Assembly (NCBI RefSeq): GCF_900108315.1
Contig: NZ_FNVB01000002.1
Coordinates: 1,202,562 to 1,266,561 of the forward strand
DNA: 64,000 nucleotides
Origin: Saccharopolyspora kobensis
GTDB lineage: Bacteria > Actinomycetota > Actinomycetes > Mycobacteriales > Pseudonocardiaceae
Direction: 5' to 3'
Positions 8,719 to 17,645 of the stretch are shown piece by piece. The first letter of the stretch is position 1. The number at the start of each line of letters is the position of its first letter. The notes beneath the pieces are model-generated. The model was not told where the DNA came from. It ran no database searches and worked only from the letters and a program-made list of their open reading frames with translations. The position numbers were made by a program, and so were the translations under genes.

Positions 8719-9786
8719 TCAGCCCTCGACCGCCCTGGCGATGGCCTTGCCCAGCTCCTCGGTGGTCGCCTTCCCGCCGAGATCCGGCGTGCGCGGGGCC
8801 GAGGAGTCGGCGAGGACGCGCTCGATCGCGCCGACCACGTCGGCACCGGCCTCCGCCAGCCCGAGGTGGTCCAGCATCATCGCCGCCGACCAGATCTGGC
8901 CGATCGGGTTGGCGATGCCCCGCCCGGCGATGTCCGGCGCCGAACCGTGCACCGGTTCGAACGTCGACGGGTAGGTGCGCTCCGGGTTGATGTTGCCCGA
9001 CGGGGCCACCCCGATCGTGCCGGTCACGCCCGGGCCCAGGTCGGAGAGGATGTCGCCGAAGAGGTTGCTGGCCACCACCACGTCGAAGCGCTCCGGGGAC
9101 ATCACGAACCGGGCGCACAGGATGTCGATGTGGTCCTGGTCGACGGTCACCTCCGGGTACTCCGCGGCGATCGCGGCGAACCGCTCGTCCCAGTACGGCA
9201 TCGAGTGGTAGATCCCGTTGGACTTGGTCGCCGAGGTCACGTGCGGTTTGCCCAGCTGCCGCGCCAGCTCGAAGGCGTAGCGCATGATCCGGTCGGTGCC
9301 GCGCCGGGTGAACGCCGCGGTCTGCAGCACCATCTCGGTCGGGGTGCCCTCGCCCTGCCTGCCGCCCAGCTGCGAGTACTCGCCCTCGGTGTTCTCCCGC
9401 ACCACCCAGAAGTCGATGTCGCCCGGCTTCTTGTCGCGCACCGGCGGCGTCACGCCCGGCAGCAGCCGCACCGGCCGCAGGTTGACGTACTGGTCGAACT
9501 CCCGCCGGATCGGCAGCAGCAGCCCCCACAGCGAGATGTGGTCGGGCACGCCGGGCCAGCCGACCGCGCCGAGCAGGATCGCGTCGTGGTCGCGCAGCCT
9601 GGCCAGCCCGTCGGCGGGCATCATCGAGCCGGTGCTCTTGTACGTCTCGCAGCTCCAGTCGAAGTGCCGGTAGCCGAATCGCACCCCGTACTTCGCGCCG
9701 ACCACGTCGAGCACCCGCAACGCCTCGGGCATGACCTCGTTGCCGATCCCGTCGCCGGGCAGCACCGCGAGTTCGTACTGCTGCAC
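8719..9786 (-). CDS. Tartrate dehydrogenase / D-malate dehydrogenase-type NAD enzyme
   Basis: Beta-decarboxylating dehydrogenase of the isopropylmalate/isocitrate dehydrogenase superfamily, 355 residues. The start ELAVLPGDGIGNEV, the substrate segment with NLRPVRLLPG, the AVRENTEGEYS-like stretch (VVRENTEGEYS) and the C-terminal GSAPDIAGRGIANP are characteristic. The short ~355-residue length and the LWGLLLPIRREFDQYVNLRP region fit the tartrate/D-malate group better than LeuB. GTG at 9786 is preferred over an upstream in-frame start at 9855 because AGGTGGAGA-like purine sequence precedes it and the protein then begins at the conserved strand. The exact substrate is inferred. Confidence 0.87.
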   Translation of the reverse strand: MQQYELAVLPGDGIGNEVMPEALRVLDVVGAKYGVRFGYRHFDWSCETYKSTGSMMPADGLARLRDHDAILLGAVGWPGVPDHISLWGLLLPIRREFDQYVNLRPVRLLPGVTPPVRDKKPGDIDFWVVRENTEGEYSQLGGRQGEGTPTEMVLQTAAFTRRGTDRIMRYAFELARQLGKPHVTSATKSNGIYHSMPYWDERFAAIAAEYPEVTVDQDHIDILCARFVMSPERFDVVVASNLFGDILSDLGPGVTGTIGVAPSGNINPERTYPSTFEPVHGSAPDIAGRGIANPIGQIWSAAMMLDHLGLAEAGADVVGAIERVLADSSAPRTPDLGGKATTEELGKAIARAVEG

Positions 9787-9910
9787 TCTCCACCTCACCT
9801 CTCGGTCCTTGACGTTCCCGTGGTCATCTAACGCCCCGTCCCGGGCACGGGCCAAGACCCGGGCCGGAATCGCCTGGCGGGGCGGCCGCGCAGCGACTAC
9901 GAATGACCAC

Positions 9911-10894
9911 GTGGATGCGGCACGGGCATTGCGCGAGATCGCCTTCTGGCTGGAACGGGCCGGTGCGCCGACCTACCGGGTCCGGGCGTTCCGGCGGGCC
10001 GCCGCGGTCGTCGACCAGCTGCCGGACCTCGAGGAACGGGTCGCCGCGGGGCGGCTGACGGCCCTGGAGGGAATCGGCCGGACGACCGCGGCGGTGATCG
10101 AGGAGGCGCACCGCGGCCGGACACCGGCGTACCTCGCCAAACTCCGGTCCGAAGTGGACGTGCCGGAGCGCGGTGCGCAGCTGCGGGCGGCGCTGCGCGG
10201 CGACTGCCACACGCACTCGGACTGGTCCGACGGCGGCAGCCCGATCGCGGAGATGGCCACCGCCGCCCGCGACCTCGGGCACGAGTGGATCGCGCTGACC
10301 GACCACTCGCCGCGGCTGAAGGTGGCGCGCGGTCTGTCGGCGGACCGGCTCCGCGAGCAGCTGGACGTCGTCGCCGAGCTCAACCAGCGGCTGGCGCCGT
10401 TCCGCATCCTGACCGGCATCGAGGTCGACATCCTCTCCGACGGTTCGCTCGACCAGGAGGAGGAGCTGCTGGCCCGACTCGACGTCGTGGTGGCCAGCGT
10501 GCACTCCGAACTGCGGATGCCCGCCGCCGAGATGACCCGCCGGATGTGCGCGGCGGTGTCGAACCCGCACGTGGCCGTGCTCGGGCACTGCACCGGCCGG
10601 CTGATCGGCGCGGGCAAGAAGCGCCCGCAGTCGGCCTTCGACGCCACCGCGGTGTTCCAGACCTGCCGCTACCACGGCGTCGCCGTGGAGATCAACTCGC
10701 GGCCGGACCGGCTGGACCCGCCCCGCGAGCTGATCCGCCTCGCCCGCGACATCGGCTGCCTGTTCAGCATCGACTCCGACGCGCACGCGCCCGGGCAGCT
10801 GGACTGGCTGGCCTACGGCTGCGCCCGCGCCGAGGAGTGCGGCGTGCCCGCGGACCGGGTGATCAACACGCGCACCGCCGACCGGTTGCGATGA
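9911..10894 (+). CDS. PHP-domain phosphoesterase with PolX-like helix-hairpin-helix N-terminus
   Basis: 327 residues. The N-terminal ~95 residues (ALREIAFWLERAG, then LEGIGRTTAAVIEE) resemble the DNA-binding helix-hairpin-helix region of family X DNA polymerases. From about residue 97 there is a PHP metallo-phosphoesterase domain with DCHTHSDWSDGG, ALTDHSPR, EVDIL, SVHSE, HCTG and a final DSDAHAP, which together supply the usual metal ligands. The polymerase palm and fingers between these parts in bacterial PolX are missing. It resembles PolX-derived stand-alone PHP proteins, and a role in DNA repair or nucleotide phosphate removal is inferred. GTG at 9911 is chosen; a TACGAA hexamer lies 7 bases upstream. 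Confidence 0.82.
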   Translation: MDAARALREIAFWLERAGAPTYRVRAFRRAAAVVDQLPDLEERVAAGRLTALEGIGRTTAAVIEEAHRGRTPAYLAKLRSEVDVPERGAQLRAALRGDCHTHSDWSDGGSPIAEMATAARDLGHEWIALTDHSPRLKVARGLSADRLREQLDVVAELNQRLAPFRILTGIEVDILSDGSLDQEEELLARLDVVVASVHSELRMPAAEMTRRMCAAVSNPHVAVLGHCTGRLIGAGKKRPQSAFDATAVFQTCRYHGVAVEINSRPDRLDPPRELIRLARDIGCLFSIDSDAHAPGQLDWLAYGCARAEECGVPADRVINTRTADRLR

Positions 10895-10939
10895 TGCGCA
10901 CGGGCGGCCTGAGCAGGTCTGATGGCTGAAAGCTCAAGA

Positions 10940-10952
10940 TATGCTGACCCGG
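10940..10952 (+). promoter_or_regulatory. Candidate leaderless promoter of the MarR gene
   Basis: TATGCT (10940-10945) matches TANNNT and is followed after 6 bases by GTG at 10952, where transcription would begin. The surrounding AGCTCAAGATATGC is AT-rich for this genome. No ribosome binding site precedes the GTG. Confidence 0.5.
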
Positions 10953-11443
10953 TGACCGAACCCAGATGGCTCAGCGATGAACAGCAGTGCGCTTGGCGGA
11001 AGTTCGCCGCGCTGATGACGGTCGTCCCCGCCAAGCTCGACGCGCAGCTGCAGCGGGACGCCGGGCTGACCCACTTCGGCTACTGGGTGCTGGCCATGCT
11101 CTCCGAACACCCCGACCGCGCGCTGCGGATGAGCGACCTGGCGGCCCGGGCCAACGCCTCGCCCTCGCGGGTCTCGCACGTGGTGGCCCGGCTGGAGCAG
11201 CGGGGCTGGGTGCGCAGGCAGCGCGCCAGCGGCGACGGCCGCGGCAACGTCGCCGAGCTCACCGACGCCGGTCACGAGAAGGTGGTGGCGACCGCGCCGG
11301 GACACGTGGCGAAGGTCCGCGATCTCGTCTTCGACGGTCTCACCGATGACCAGGTGCGCCAGCTCGACGAGCTCTGCGCGGCGGTGCTGGCCCACCTCGA
11401 CCCGGAGGGCACCATCACCACCACCCCGCCCCGGCCGGAGTGA
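10952..11443 (+). CDS. MarR-family transcriptional regulator
   Basis: Winged-helix dimeric repressor, 163 residues from GTG 10952. The fold reads as an N-terminal dimerisation helix (ALMTVVPAKLDAQLQRDAG), the recognition region MSDLAARANASPSRVSHVVARLE and the wing QRASGDGRGNVAELTDAG. An upstream in-frame ATG at 10922 would add 10 residues, but it has no ribosome binding site and a -10 element lies between the two starts. The gene converges on an ABC exporter, and MarR proteins often control such exporters. Regulation of that gene is inferred. Confidence 0.9.
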   Translation: MTEPRWLSDEQQCAWRKFAALMTVVPAKLDAQLQRDAGLTHFGYWVLAMLSEHPDRALRMSDLAARANASPSRVSHVVARLEQRGWVRRQRASGDGRGNVAELTDAGHEKVVATAPGHVAKVRDLVFDGLTDDQVRQLDELCAAVLAHLDPEGTITTTPPRPE

Positions 11444-11514
11444 CCGGAGCGGGGCGCTGAGGTTCCGCTGCTCCGCACCGTCACGCAGGACGAGCCCGGA
11501 GTCCGCTGAGCTGA

Positions 11515-13392
11515 TCAGGCGGCTTCCTCTTCGGTGTTCTGCTGGGCGAACTGGGTCCGGTAGAGCTCGGCGTAGAGGCCGTCCCGGGCCAGCAGGTCGG
11601 CGTGGGTGCCGTCCTCGGCGATGCGGCCGCCGGAGATGACCAGGATGCGGTCGGCCTCGCGGATCGTCGACAGCCGGTGCGCGATGACCAGGGCGGTCCG
11701 CCCGGACAGCGCGGTGCGCAGCGCTTCCTGGACCGCTGCCTCCGACTCCGAGTCCAGGTGCGCGGTCGCCTCGTCCAGCACCACGATCGGCGGCGCCTTG
11801 AGCAGCAGCCGGGCGATCGCCAGCCGCTGCTTCTCCCCACCGGAGAGCCGGTAGCCGCGGTCGCCGACCACGGTGTCGAGCCCTTCCGGCAGCCCCGAGA
11901 CGAGGTGGCCCAGCTGCGCGGTGCGCAGCGCCTCGACGATCTCCTCGTCCGTCGCGTCGGGGCGGGCGAAGGTCAGGTTGGCGCGGATGGTGTCGTGGAA
12001 CATGTGCGGGTCCTGCGTGACCACGCCGACGGAGCGGTACAGCGAGGCCAGCGTGACGTCGCGGACGTCGGTGCCGCCGATGCGCACCGCACCGCCGTCG
12101 ACGTCGTAGAGCCGGCCGGCCAGGTTGGTGATCGTCGTCTTGCCCGCGCCGGAGTGGCCGACCAGCGCGATCGTCTGCCCCGGTGCGGCGCGGAAGGAGA
12201 TGTCGTGCAGCACCTGCTGCGCGGGCGAGTTGTCCTGCCGGGCCACCGATTCCAGCGAGGCCAGCGAGACCTCGCTGGATGCCGGGTAGCGGAACGACAC
12301 CCGGTCGAACTCGACGTCGGCCGCGTCCGCGGGCAGCTCGGCGGCACCGGGCTTCTCCTCGATCATCGGGCGCAGGTCCAGCACCTCGAAGACGCGGTCG
12401 AAGCTGACCAGCGCCGTCATGATGTCCACGTGCACGTTGGACAGCGCGGTCAGCGGCCCGTAGAGCCGGGTGAGCAGCGTGGCCAGCGCGACCAGGGTGC
12501 CGAGCTGGAGCGCGCCGGTCAGCACCAGCCCGCCGCCCAGCCCGTAGACCACCGCGGTGGCCAGCGCGGCCAGCAGCGTCAGGGCGACGAAGAAGATCCG
12601 GCTGTACATCGCCGAGACCACGCCCATGTCGCGCACCCGGGCGGCCCGCGCGGCGAACTGCGCGGCCTCCTCGTCGGCGCGGCCGTACAGCTTGGCCAGC
12701 ATCGCCCCGGCCACGCCGAAGCGCTCGGTCATCAGCGAGCTCATCTCGGCGTCGACCTTCATCTGCTCCCGGGTGATCCGCTGCAGCCGCCGCCCGATCC
12801 AGCGCACCGGCAGCAGGAACAGCGGCAGCAGCGCCAGCGCGATCAGGGTGATCTGCCAGGACAGCGTGAACATGGTGGCCAGCACCAGCACCAGGCTCAG
12901 CACGTTGGACACCACTGAGGACAGCGTGCTGGTCAGCGCCCGCTGCGCACCGATGACGTCGTTGTTGAGCCTGCTGACCAGCGCCCCGGTCTGGGCCCGC
13001 ACGAAGAACGCGACCGGCATCCGCTGCACGTGGTCGAAGACCTCCGAGCGCAGGTCGTAGATCAGGCCCTCGCCGAGCCGCGCGGAGTACCAGCGCTGCA
13101 GCAGCGAGAACGCGGCGTCGAGCAGCGCGACCCCGGCCACCGCAACCGCCAACCAGACGATCAGCGCCATGTTCTGCGGCACGATGCCGTCGTCGATGAT
13201 GGCCTTGAACAGCAGCGGGTTGACGATCCCGAGCACCGCGGCGAGCATCACCAGCACCAGGAACGGGATGATGTCGCGCAGGTACGGCCGCGCGTAGCGC
13301 AGGATCCGCCGGGCCAAGCCCGGCGAGAGCCGTTGTCTGGTCACCGATCCGTCGCTGGCGAAGGAGCGCATGGTCTCCCAGGTCACCGTCAT
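11515..13392 (-). CDS. ABC multidrug/lipid exporter (fused membrane and ATPase half-transporter)
   Basis: Type IV ABC exporter half-molecule of 625 residues that would act as a homodimer in the inner membrane. The six-helix membrane domain (about 30-330) is followed by the ATPase domain (about 355-610). That domain has Walker A GHSGAGKTT, Q-loop VVTQDPHMFHDT, signature LSGGEKQRLA, Walker B VVLDEATAHLD and the H-loop IAHRLST. The substrate cannot be told from sequence; the family exports drugs and lipids. ATG at 13392 is preceded by a GGAGG-rich stretch. A 20-bp palindrome lies 50 bases upstream, and the convergent MarR gene is the likely regulator. Confidence 0.93.
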   Translation of the reverse strand: MTVTWETMRSFASDGSVTRQRLSPGLARRILRYARPYLRDIIPFLVLVMLAAVLGIVNPLLFKAIIDDGIVPQNMALIVWLAVAVAGVALLDAAFSLLQRWYSARLGEGLIYDLRSEVFDHVQRMPVAFFVRAQTGALVSRLNNDVIGAQRALTSTLSSVVSNVLSLVLVLATMFTLSWQITLIALALLPLFLLPVRWIGRRLQRITREQMKVDAEMSSLMTERFGVAGAMLAKLYGRADEEAAQFAARAARVRDMGVVSAMYSRIFFVALTLLAALATAVVYGLGGGLVLTGALQLGTLVALATLLTRLYGPLTALSNVHVDIMTALVSFDRVFEVLDLRPMIEEKPGAAELPADAADVEFDRVSFRYPASSEVSLASLESVARQDNSPAQQVLHDISFRAAPGQTIALVGHSGAGKTTITNLAGRLYDVDGGAVRIGGTDVRDVTLASLYRSVGVVTQDPHMFHDTIRANLTFARPDATDEEIVEALRTAQLGHLVSGLPEGLDTVVGDRGYRLSGGEKQRLAIARLLLKAPPIVVLDEATAHLDSESEAAVQEALRTALSGRTALVIAHRLSTIREADRILVISGGRIAEDGTHADLLARDGLYAELYRTQFAQQNTEEEAA

Positions 13393-13441
13393 GCTCGCAG
13401 CCCCCTCCGGGTGTGCCTCGAACGAACGACGTCATCGTCGA

Positions 13442-13461
13442 ACTTCGTGTTAAGTCGAAGT
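13442..13461. promoter_or_regulatory. Palindromic operator candidate before the ABC exporter
   Basis: ACTTCG (13442-13447) and CGAAGT (13456-13461) are perfect inverted arms around an 8-base spacer. On the minus strand a -35-like TTGACT (13464-13459) overlaps one arm, so a bound regulator would block transcription of the exporter. The MarR protein encoded at 10952 is the obvious candidate, by inference. Confidence 0.45.
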
Positions 13462-13525
13462 CAACCCCGCCGGGCGCGGTTCCGGGATCACCCGGCTGTC
13501 GCAACGGTGCACGCCGGAAGCGAGC

Positions 13526-13553
13526 TTGAACAAACCTTCGCGTACGTTACTCT
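13526..13553 (+). promoter_or_regulatory. Candidate promoter of the GPP34 operon
   Basis: TTGAAC (13526-13531) and TACTCT (13548-13553) are separated by 16 bases, a fair match to a housekeeping promoter. Transcription would start near 13560, leaving a leader of about 100 bases before the GTG at 13664. Confidence 0.45.
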
Positions 13554-13663
13554 GTGCGCTGTCTCGGGCACTTTCCGAACGCGGCGGGTGACCGGTTCGG
13601 GGGCGGCTACGGCTCGGATGGGAGCGACTGGGTGTTGATCGGCACTTCGGCCGGGGGTGGCCG

Positions 13664-14362
13664 GTGACGGTTTCCGAGCTGGATGCCACCCGCATCCCGC
13701 TGCGGGTGGCGGATCGGTTCTTCCTCGCCGCGCACACCGGTGGACAGCGGATAACACCCAGGGTGGACAGCGCGCTGGTGTCCCTGGGCTGCGCCGCGGG
13801 CCTGCTGGCCGAGCTGATCCTGGAGGAGGAGATCGCGGTCACCCCGAGCGTCCGGCCCAGCGGCCGGGGGCGCTGCCCGGACTTCCTGTCCTGGGCGGTG
13901 CTGCGGGAGATCCGCGAGGAACCCGGCCACGACCTGCGCACCTGGCTGGACTACCTCGGCCAGGCCGCCACCGAGAAGGTCCGCGCCCGGCTGGTCATCA
14001 TCGACGTGCTGCGCGAGGTGCCGGTGTCGGCCGGGTGGCGCGGCGGGGCGGCCTCGGCGTGGCGGTTCGCCGACGCAGGCGTGGCCAGCCCGGAATCCGT
14101 GCTGGAGCTGCTGTTCACCAGTGCCGAGACGGCCACCGGCAACGGCATGATCACGGTCCCGGAGCGCATCGCGGAGATCACCTTCGCGCTGCTCGCGCGG
14201 GAGACCGGGGTGATCCGCAACGTGCGGTTGGCCAAGAACGTCGCGCGGCAGGGCGACTTCCGGATGAAGTCCTGGCAGAAGCGCATCCCCGGGCCGCTGC
14301 GGAACCTGATCGCCGAGGTCGCCGCCGCGCGCGGCCAGTCGGCGATAACACCCAGACACTGA
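13664..14362 (+). CDS. GPP34 (GOLPH3/Vps74-like) family protein
   Basis: 232-residue soluble helical protein of the GPP34 family, the bacterial relatives of Golgi phosphoprotein 3. The hallmark start is RIPLRVADRFFLAAHT followed by an ALVSLGCAAGLLAELILEEEI helix. A central loop (PDFLSWAVLREIREE) and a basic C-terminal half that would contact phospholipid headgroups follow. The bacterial role is not established. It sits in an apparent operon with an APC permease (22-base gap) and a GNAT enzyme. The GTG start at 13664 gives the usual family N-terminus. Confidence 0.85.
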   Translation: MTVSELDATRIPLRVADRFFLAAHTGGQRITPRVDSALVSLGCAAGLLAELILEEEIAVTPSVRPSGRGRCPDFLSWAVLREIREEPGHDLRTWLDYLGQAATEKVRARLVIIDVLREVPVSAGWRGGAASAWRFADAGVASPESVLELLFTSAETATGNGMITVPERIAEITFALLARETGVIRNVRLAKNVARQGDFRMKSWQKRIPGPLRNLIAEVAAARGQSAITPRH

Positions 14363-14384
14363 AGCACTGCGAAGGAGCGAGCTG

Positions 14385-15863
14385 TTGCCACCGTCCAAAG
14401 TGTCCGCTGCACTGGCCCGAGCTCGCCTGGGCGTGATGTCGATCGTCTTCTTCACCGTCGCCGCCGCGGCACCGGAAACGGTCGTCGGCGGTGGTGCAGT
14501 CAGCGGCTTCGCGGTGTCCGGCGTGACCGGGATCCCGCTGGGCTACCTGGCGATCGCCCTGGTGCTCGGACTGTTCGCCATCGGCTACGTCACGATGTCG
14601 CGGCACGTGGAGAACGCGGGCGCCTTCTACGCCTACATCGCCAAGGGCCTGGGCCGGGTGACCGGCACCGGGGCGGGCGCCGTCGCGCTGGTTTCCTACC
14701 TGCTGATCCTGGTCAGCCTGGCGGGCGGCCTCGGCGTCGGAGCCGCCGACTTCCTGCGGCAGATCAGCGGGATCACCGCGCCGTGGTGGGTGTTCGCCGG
14801 CGTCGGCCTGGCCGCGGTCGCGGTGCTGGGCGTGCTGCGCATCGACGTCAACGGCCGGGTGCTGGGCGTGCTGCTGCTGGCCGAGGTGGCGATCATCCTG
14901 ACCTACGACGCGGCGTTCGTCTCCGCGCCTTCGGCGCACGGCGTCGTGCTCGACACGCTCAACCCCTCGCAGCTGATGACCAGCGCGGCCGGGGTCATCC
15001 TGGTGATCGCCTTCACCGGCTTCATCGGGTTCGAGAACTCCACCGTGCTGGCCGAGGAGGCCAAGAACCCGCGCACGGTCATCTACGCCACCTACATCTC
15101 GCTGGTGGTCATCGGCGGCCTGTACTCGCTGTCGACGTGGGCGATGACCGTGGCCACCGGGCCCGACGCCATCGTCTCGCAGGCCGAGATGCACTCCACG
15201 GAGCTGCTCTTCGTGCTCGCCGGCGAACGGCTGCCGGGAGTGCTGGTCACCACCGGATCGGCGCTGTACGTCACCAGCCTGTTCGCCGCGATGCTGTCGT
15301 TCCACCACGTCTGCTCCCGCTACTTCTTCGCGCTGGGCCGCGAAGGCGTCGGCCTGAGCTGGTGGGGCACCACGAGCTCGCGCACCGCGGCACCGGCGGC
15401 GGGCTCGGTGACCACCACCGCGATCTCGATCGTCGTGGTGGCGCTGGTGGCGGTGAGCGGGATCGACCCGATCACCTACCTGTTCTTCTGGGGCGCCTCG
15501 GCCGGAGCGCTCGGCGTGCTGTCGCTGGTGATGCTGACCTCGGTGGCGGTGCTCGGCTACTTCCTGGCCAACCGGGACCACGGGCACAGCCGGTGGCGGA
15601 CCGTGATCGCGCCCGCGGTCGCCGCGGTGGTGCTGGGCGTGGTCCTGCTGCTGACCGTGCTCTCGTTCGGCACGGTGCTCGGCGTGGAGGAGGGCGACCC
15701 GGCGGCGTGGGCGCTTCCGCTGGGCTTCCTGGTGGTGTTCGTGCTCGGCGCGCTCTGGGGCGCGACCCTGAAGCGGGTCCGGCCGTGGGCCTACGCGCGC
15801 ATCGGCCTGGGAGCGCGCGCGGCGACGGTGCAACCGGGGAAGGAGACTGCCGGTGTCCGATGA
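14385..15863 (+). CDS. APC-superfamily amino acid permease
   Basis: Integral membrane permease of 492 residues with about 12 hydrophobic segments. The first helix region (LGVMSIVFFTVAAAAPETVVGGG), GAFYAYIAKGLGR and the conserved GFENSTVLAEEAKNPRTV loop identify an APC-family amino acid or polyamine transporter. Substrate specificity is unknown. The TTG start at 14385 follows GAAGGAG, and the 3' end overlaps the next gene by 11 bases, so the two are cotranslated. The upstream GPP34 gene is close enough for one transcript. Confidence 0.92.
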   Translation: MPPSKVSAALARARLGVMSIVFFTVAAAAPETVVGGGAVSGFAVSGVTGIPLGYLAIALVLGLFAIGYVTMSRHVENAGAFYAYIAKGLGRVTGTGAGAVALVSYLLILVSLAGGLGVGAADFLRQISGITAPWWVFAGVGLAAVAVLGVLRIDVNGRVLGVLLLAEVAIILTYDAAFVSAPSAHGVVLDTLNPSQLMTSAAGVILVIAFTGFIGFENSTVLAEEAKNPRTVIYATYISLVVIGGLYSLSTWAMTVATGPDAIVSQAEMHSTELLFVLAGERLPGVLVTTGSALYVTSLFAAMLSFHHVCSRYFFALGREGVGLSWWGTTSSRTAAPAAGSVTTTAISIVVVALVAVSGIDPITYLFFWGASAGALGVLSLVMLTSVAVLGYFLANRDHGHSRWRTVIAPAVAAVVLGVVLLLTVLSFGTVLGVEEGDPAAWALPLGFLVVFVLGALWGATLKRVRPWAYARIGLGARAATVQPGKETAGVR

Positions 15864-16413
15864 CGACGACTTACGCGTGCGCACCCTGATGCGCGCCTTC
15901 GCCGACGACGAGTTCGCCCGCTGGCTGCTGCCGGAGCAGGAGCACCGCCACCGGGTGTACCGCGAGTGGTTCGGCATGGTCCTGCGGCGCGCCGAACAGC
16001 ACGGCGAGGTGATCGCCGGTGCCGACGGGCTGGCGGTGCAGATCTGGCTCTCCGGCCGGGACGGGCCGCCGGAGCTGCTCGACGAGGCGGGCGGCCGGCG
16101 CCTGGCCGAAATCGCCGGCCCGCGCATGGTGCGCTTCCGCGAGTTCGGCGAGCTCACCGCCGCCCACCACCCGGCCGAACCGCACCAGTACCTGGCGATG
16201 ATCGCGGTCGACCCGTCGGTGCAGGCCACCGGCATCGGCAGCCGCGAGCTGCGGCGTGCCCTGCAGCGGTGGGACGTGCCGTCCTACCTGGAGGCCAGCA
16301 GCGCCCGCAGCCGGAACCTGTACCTGCGCCTGGGCTTCCGCGACATCGGCCCGCCGATGCTCCTGCCGCACGACGGGCCCACCATGTACCCGATGTGGCG
16401 CGACGCCGGGTGA
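15853..16413 (+). CDS. GNAT-family N-acetyltransferase
   Basis: Acetyl-CoA dependent acyltransferase of 186 residues. The acetyl-CoA pyrophosphate loop is visible as VQATGIGS, preceded by the beta-strand YLAMIAVDPS. The C-terminal ASSARSRNLYLRLGFRDIG is the usual substrate-side segment ending in the LGF motif. The acceptor is unknown. The GTG start at 15853 lies inside the end of the permease gene and is preceded by GGGGAAGGAG, which supports it. The gene ends 3 bases before the convergent amidohydrolase gene. Confidence 0.88.
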   Translation: MSDDDDLRVRTLMRAFADDEFARWLLPEQEHRHRVYREWFGMVLRRAEQHGEVIAGADGLAVQIWLSGRDGPPELLDEAGGRRLAEIAGPRMVRFREFGELTAAHHPAEPHQYLAMIAVDPSVQATGIGSRELRRALQRWDVPSYLEASSARSRNLYLRLGFRDIGPPMLLPHDGPTMYPMWRDAG

Positions 16414-16416
16414 GGC

Positions 16417-17625
16417 TCAGCCCACCTCGATCCGGCCCGACTGCACGACCATGCGCAGCGGTCCGGCGAGCGCGGTGACATCGGCCAGCGGATCGGTGTC
16501 CACGACGATCAGATCGGCGCGGGCGCCGGGACGCAGCGTGCCGATCTCGCCGGGCATCCGCACCAGCTCGGCGGCCACCGACGTCGCGGAGCGGATGATC
16601 TCCAGCGGCGACTGCACCTCCGCGCGGATGCGGAACTCCTCGCTCTGGAACCGCTGCATGCCACCGAGCAGATCGGTGCCGAAGACGACGGCGACACCAC
16701 CGCGGACCGCCCGTTCGAGAGCTCCGAGCCCGCCCTCCAGTACCTGAGCGACCTTCTCCCAGCTGCCGCGCGGCAGGCCGTGCTCCATGCCTTCGCGCTG
16801 CAGCGCCCAGTAGGTGACCAGCGTCGGGACCAGGAACGCCTCCCGCTCGACGAGCAGCTGCACGCTGCGGTCGTCCAGCAGGTTCCCGTGCTCGACGCAG
16901 CGCGCCCCGGCCTCCAGCGCGCGGTTGATCGCCGCCGGGGGATACGCGTGCACGGTCACGTAGCGGCCCGCGGCTCGCGCCTCGTCGACGATCGCGCGCA
17001 GTTCGTCCATCGAGTACTGGGTGGAGTCGATGTGGTCGGTGGGGGAGGCGACCCCGCCGGAGGCCATCACCTTGATGTGGTGCGCCCCGCGCCGCAGCTC
17101 GTCGCGCGCCGCCAGCCGCACCCCGTCCACCCCGTCGGCGACCCGGCTGGAGCCGCCGCAGAACGGGTGGTCGTCGTAGACCCGCACCCCGGCGGTCCGC
17201 TTGTCGCCGTGTCCGCCGGTCTGGCTCAGCGCCTTGCCGCCGAAGATCAGCCGCGGACCGCGGATGAGGCCGTCCTCCTGTGCGGCGGCGAAGCCGTAGT
17301 CCGCCCCGCCGACGTCGCGGACCGTGGTGAACCCGCGGTCGAGCATCGCGCCCATGTTGCGCACCGCACCGGCGGCGATGTAGCTCGGCGACCAGCCGCG
17401 CAGCGCGGTGGTGTCGGCGGTGATGCCCGCGACGTGCACGTGCGCGTCGATCAGACCGGGCAGGACGTAGCCGCCGCGCAGGTCCACTTCGGTGGCACCG
17501 GCGGGGGCCGCGGCCCGGGGGCCGGTCTCCGCGATCCGGCCATCCGCGCACACCAGATCGCCTTCCCGGTACGTGCCGGATTCGACGTCGAGCAGCAGGG
17601 CGTTGCGCAGCACCAAGGAGTTCAA
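16417..17625 (-). CDS. Metal-dependent amidohydrolase (prolidase/imidazolonepropionase-like)
   Basis: Binuclear-metal TIM-barrel amidohydrolase of 402 residues. Ligand motifs are visible in order: HVHVAG after the N-terminal beta-sandwich, the carboxylated-lysine segment AHHIKVMASGG, HAYPPAA, EHGNLLD and GTDLLGG. This set resembles Xaa-Pro dipeptidase-like amidohydrolases of the imidazolonepropionase group. The TTG start at 17625 is preceded by AAAGGA at good spacing and gives the usual start SLVLRNALLLD. It lies 20 bases after an AbgT transporter gene in one operon, so it may hydrolyse the imported peptide-like compound; this is inference. Confidence 0.87.
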   Translation of the reverse strand: MNSLVLRNALLLDVESGTYREGDLVCADGRIAETGPRAAAPAGATEVDLRGGYVLPGLIDAHVHVAGITADTTALRGWSPSYIAAGAVRNMGAMLDRGFTTVRDVGGADYGFAAAQEDGLIRGPRLIFGGKALSQTGGHGDKRTAGVRVYDDHPFCGGSSRVADGVDGVRLAARDELRRGAHHIKVMASGGVASPTDHIDSTQYSMDELRAIVDEARAAGRYVTVHAYPPAAINRALEAGARCVEHGNLLDDRSVQLLVEREAFLVPTLVTYWALQREGMEHGLPRGSWEKVAQVLEGGLGALERAVRGGVAVVFGTDLLGGMQRFQSEEFRIRAEVQSPLEIIRSATSVAAELVRMPGEIGTLRPGARADLIVVDTDPLADVTALAGPLRMVVQSGRIEVG

Positions 17626-17645
17626 GAGCGTCCTTTCGGTAGTGG

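Noticed and set aside
13750-14355. 12-base direct repeat GATAACACCCAG at 13750-13761 and 14344-14355
   Set aside because: Both copies encode ITPR inside or at the end of the GPP34 gene. There is no mobile-element feature, so chance or codon use is the simpler explanation.
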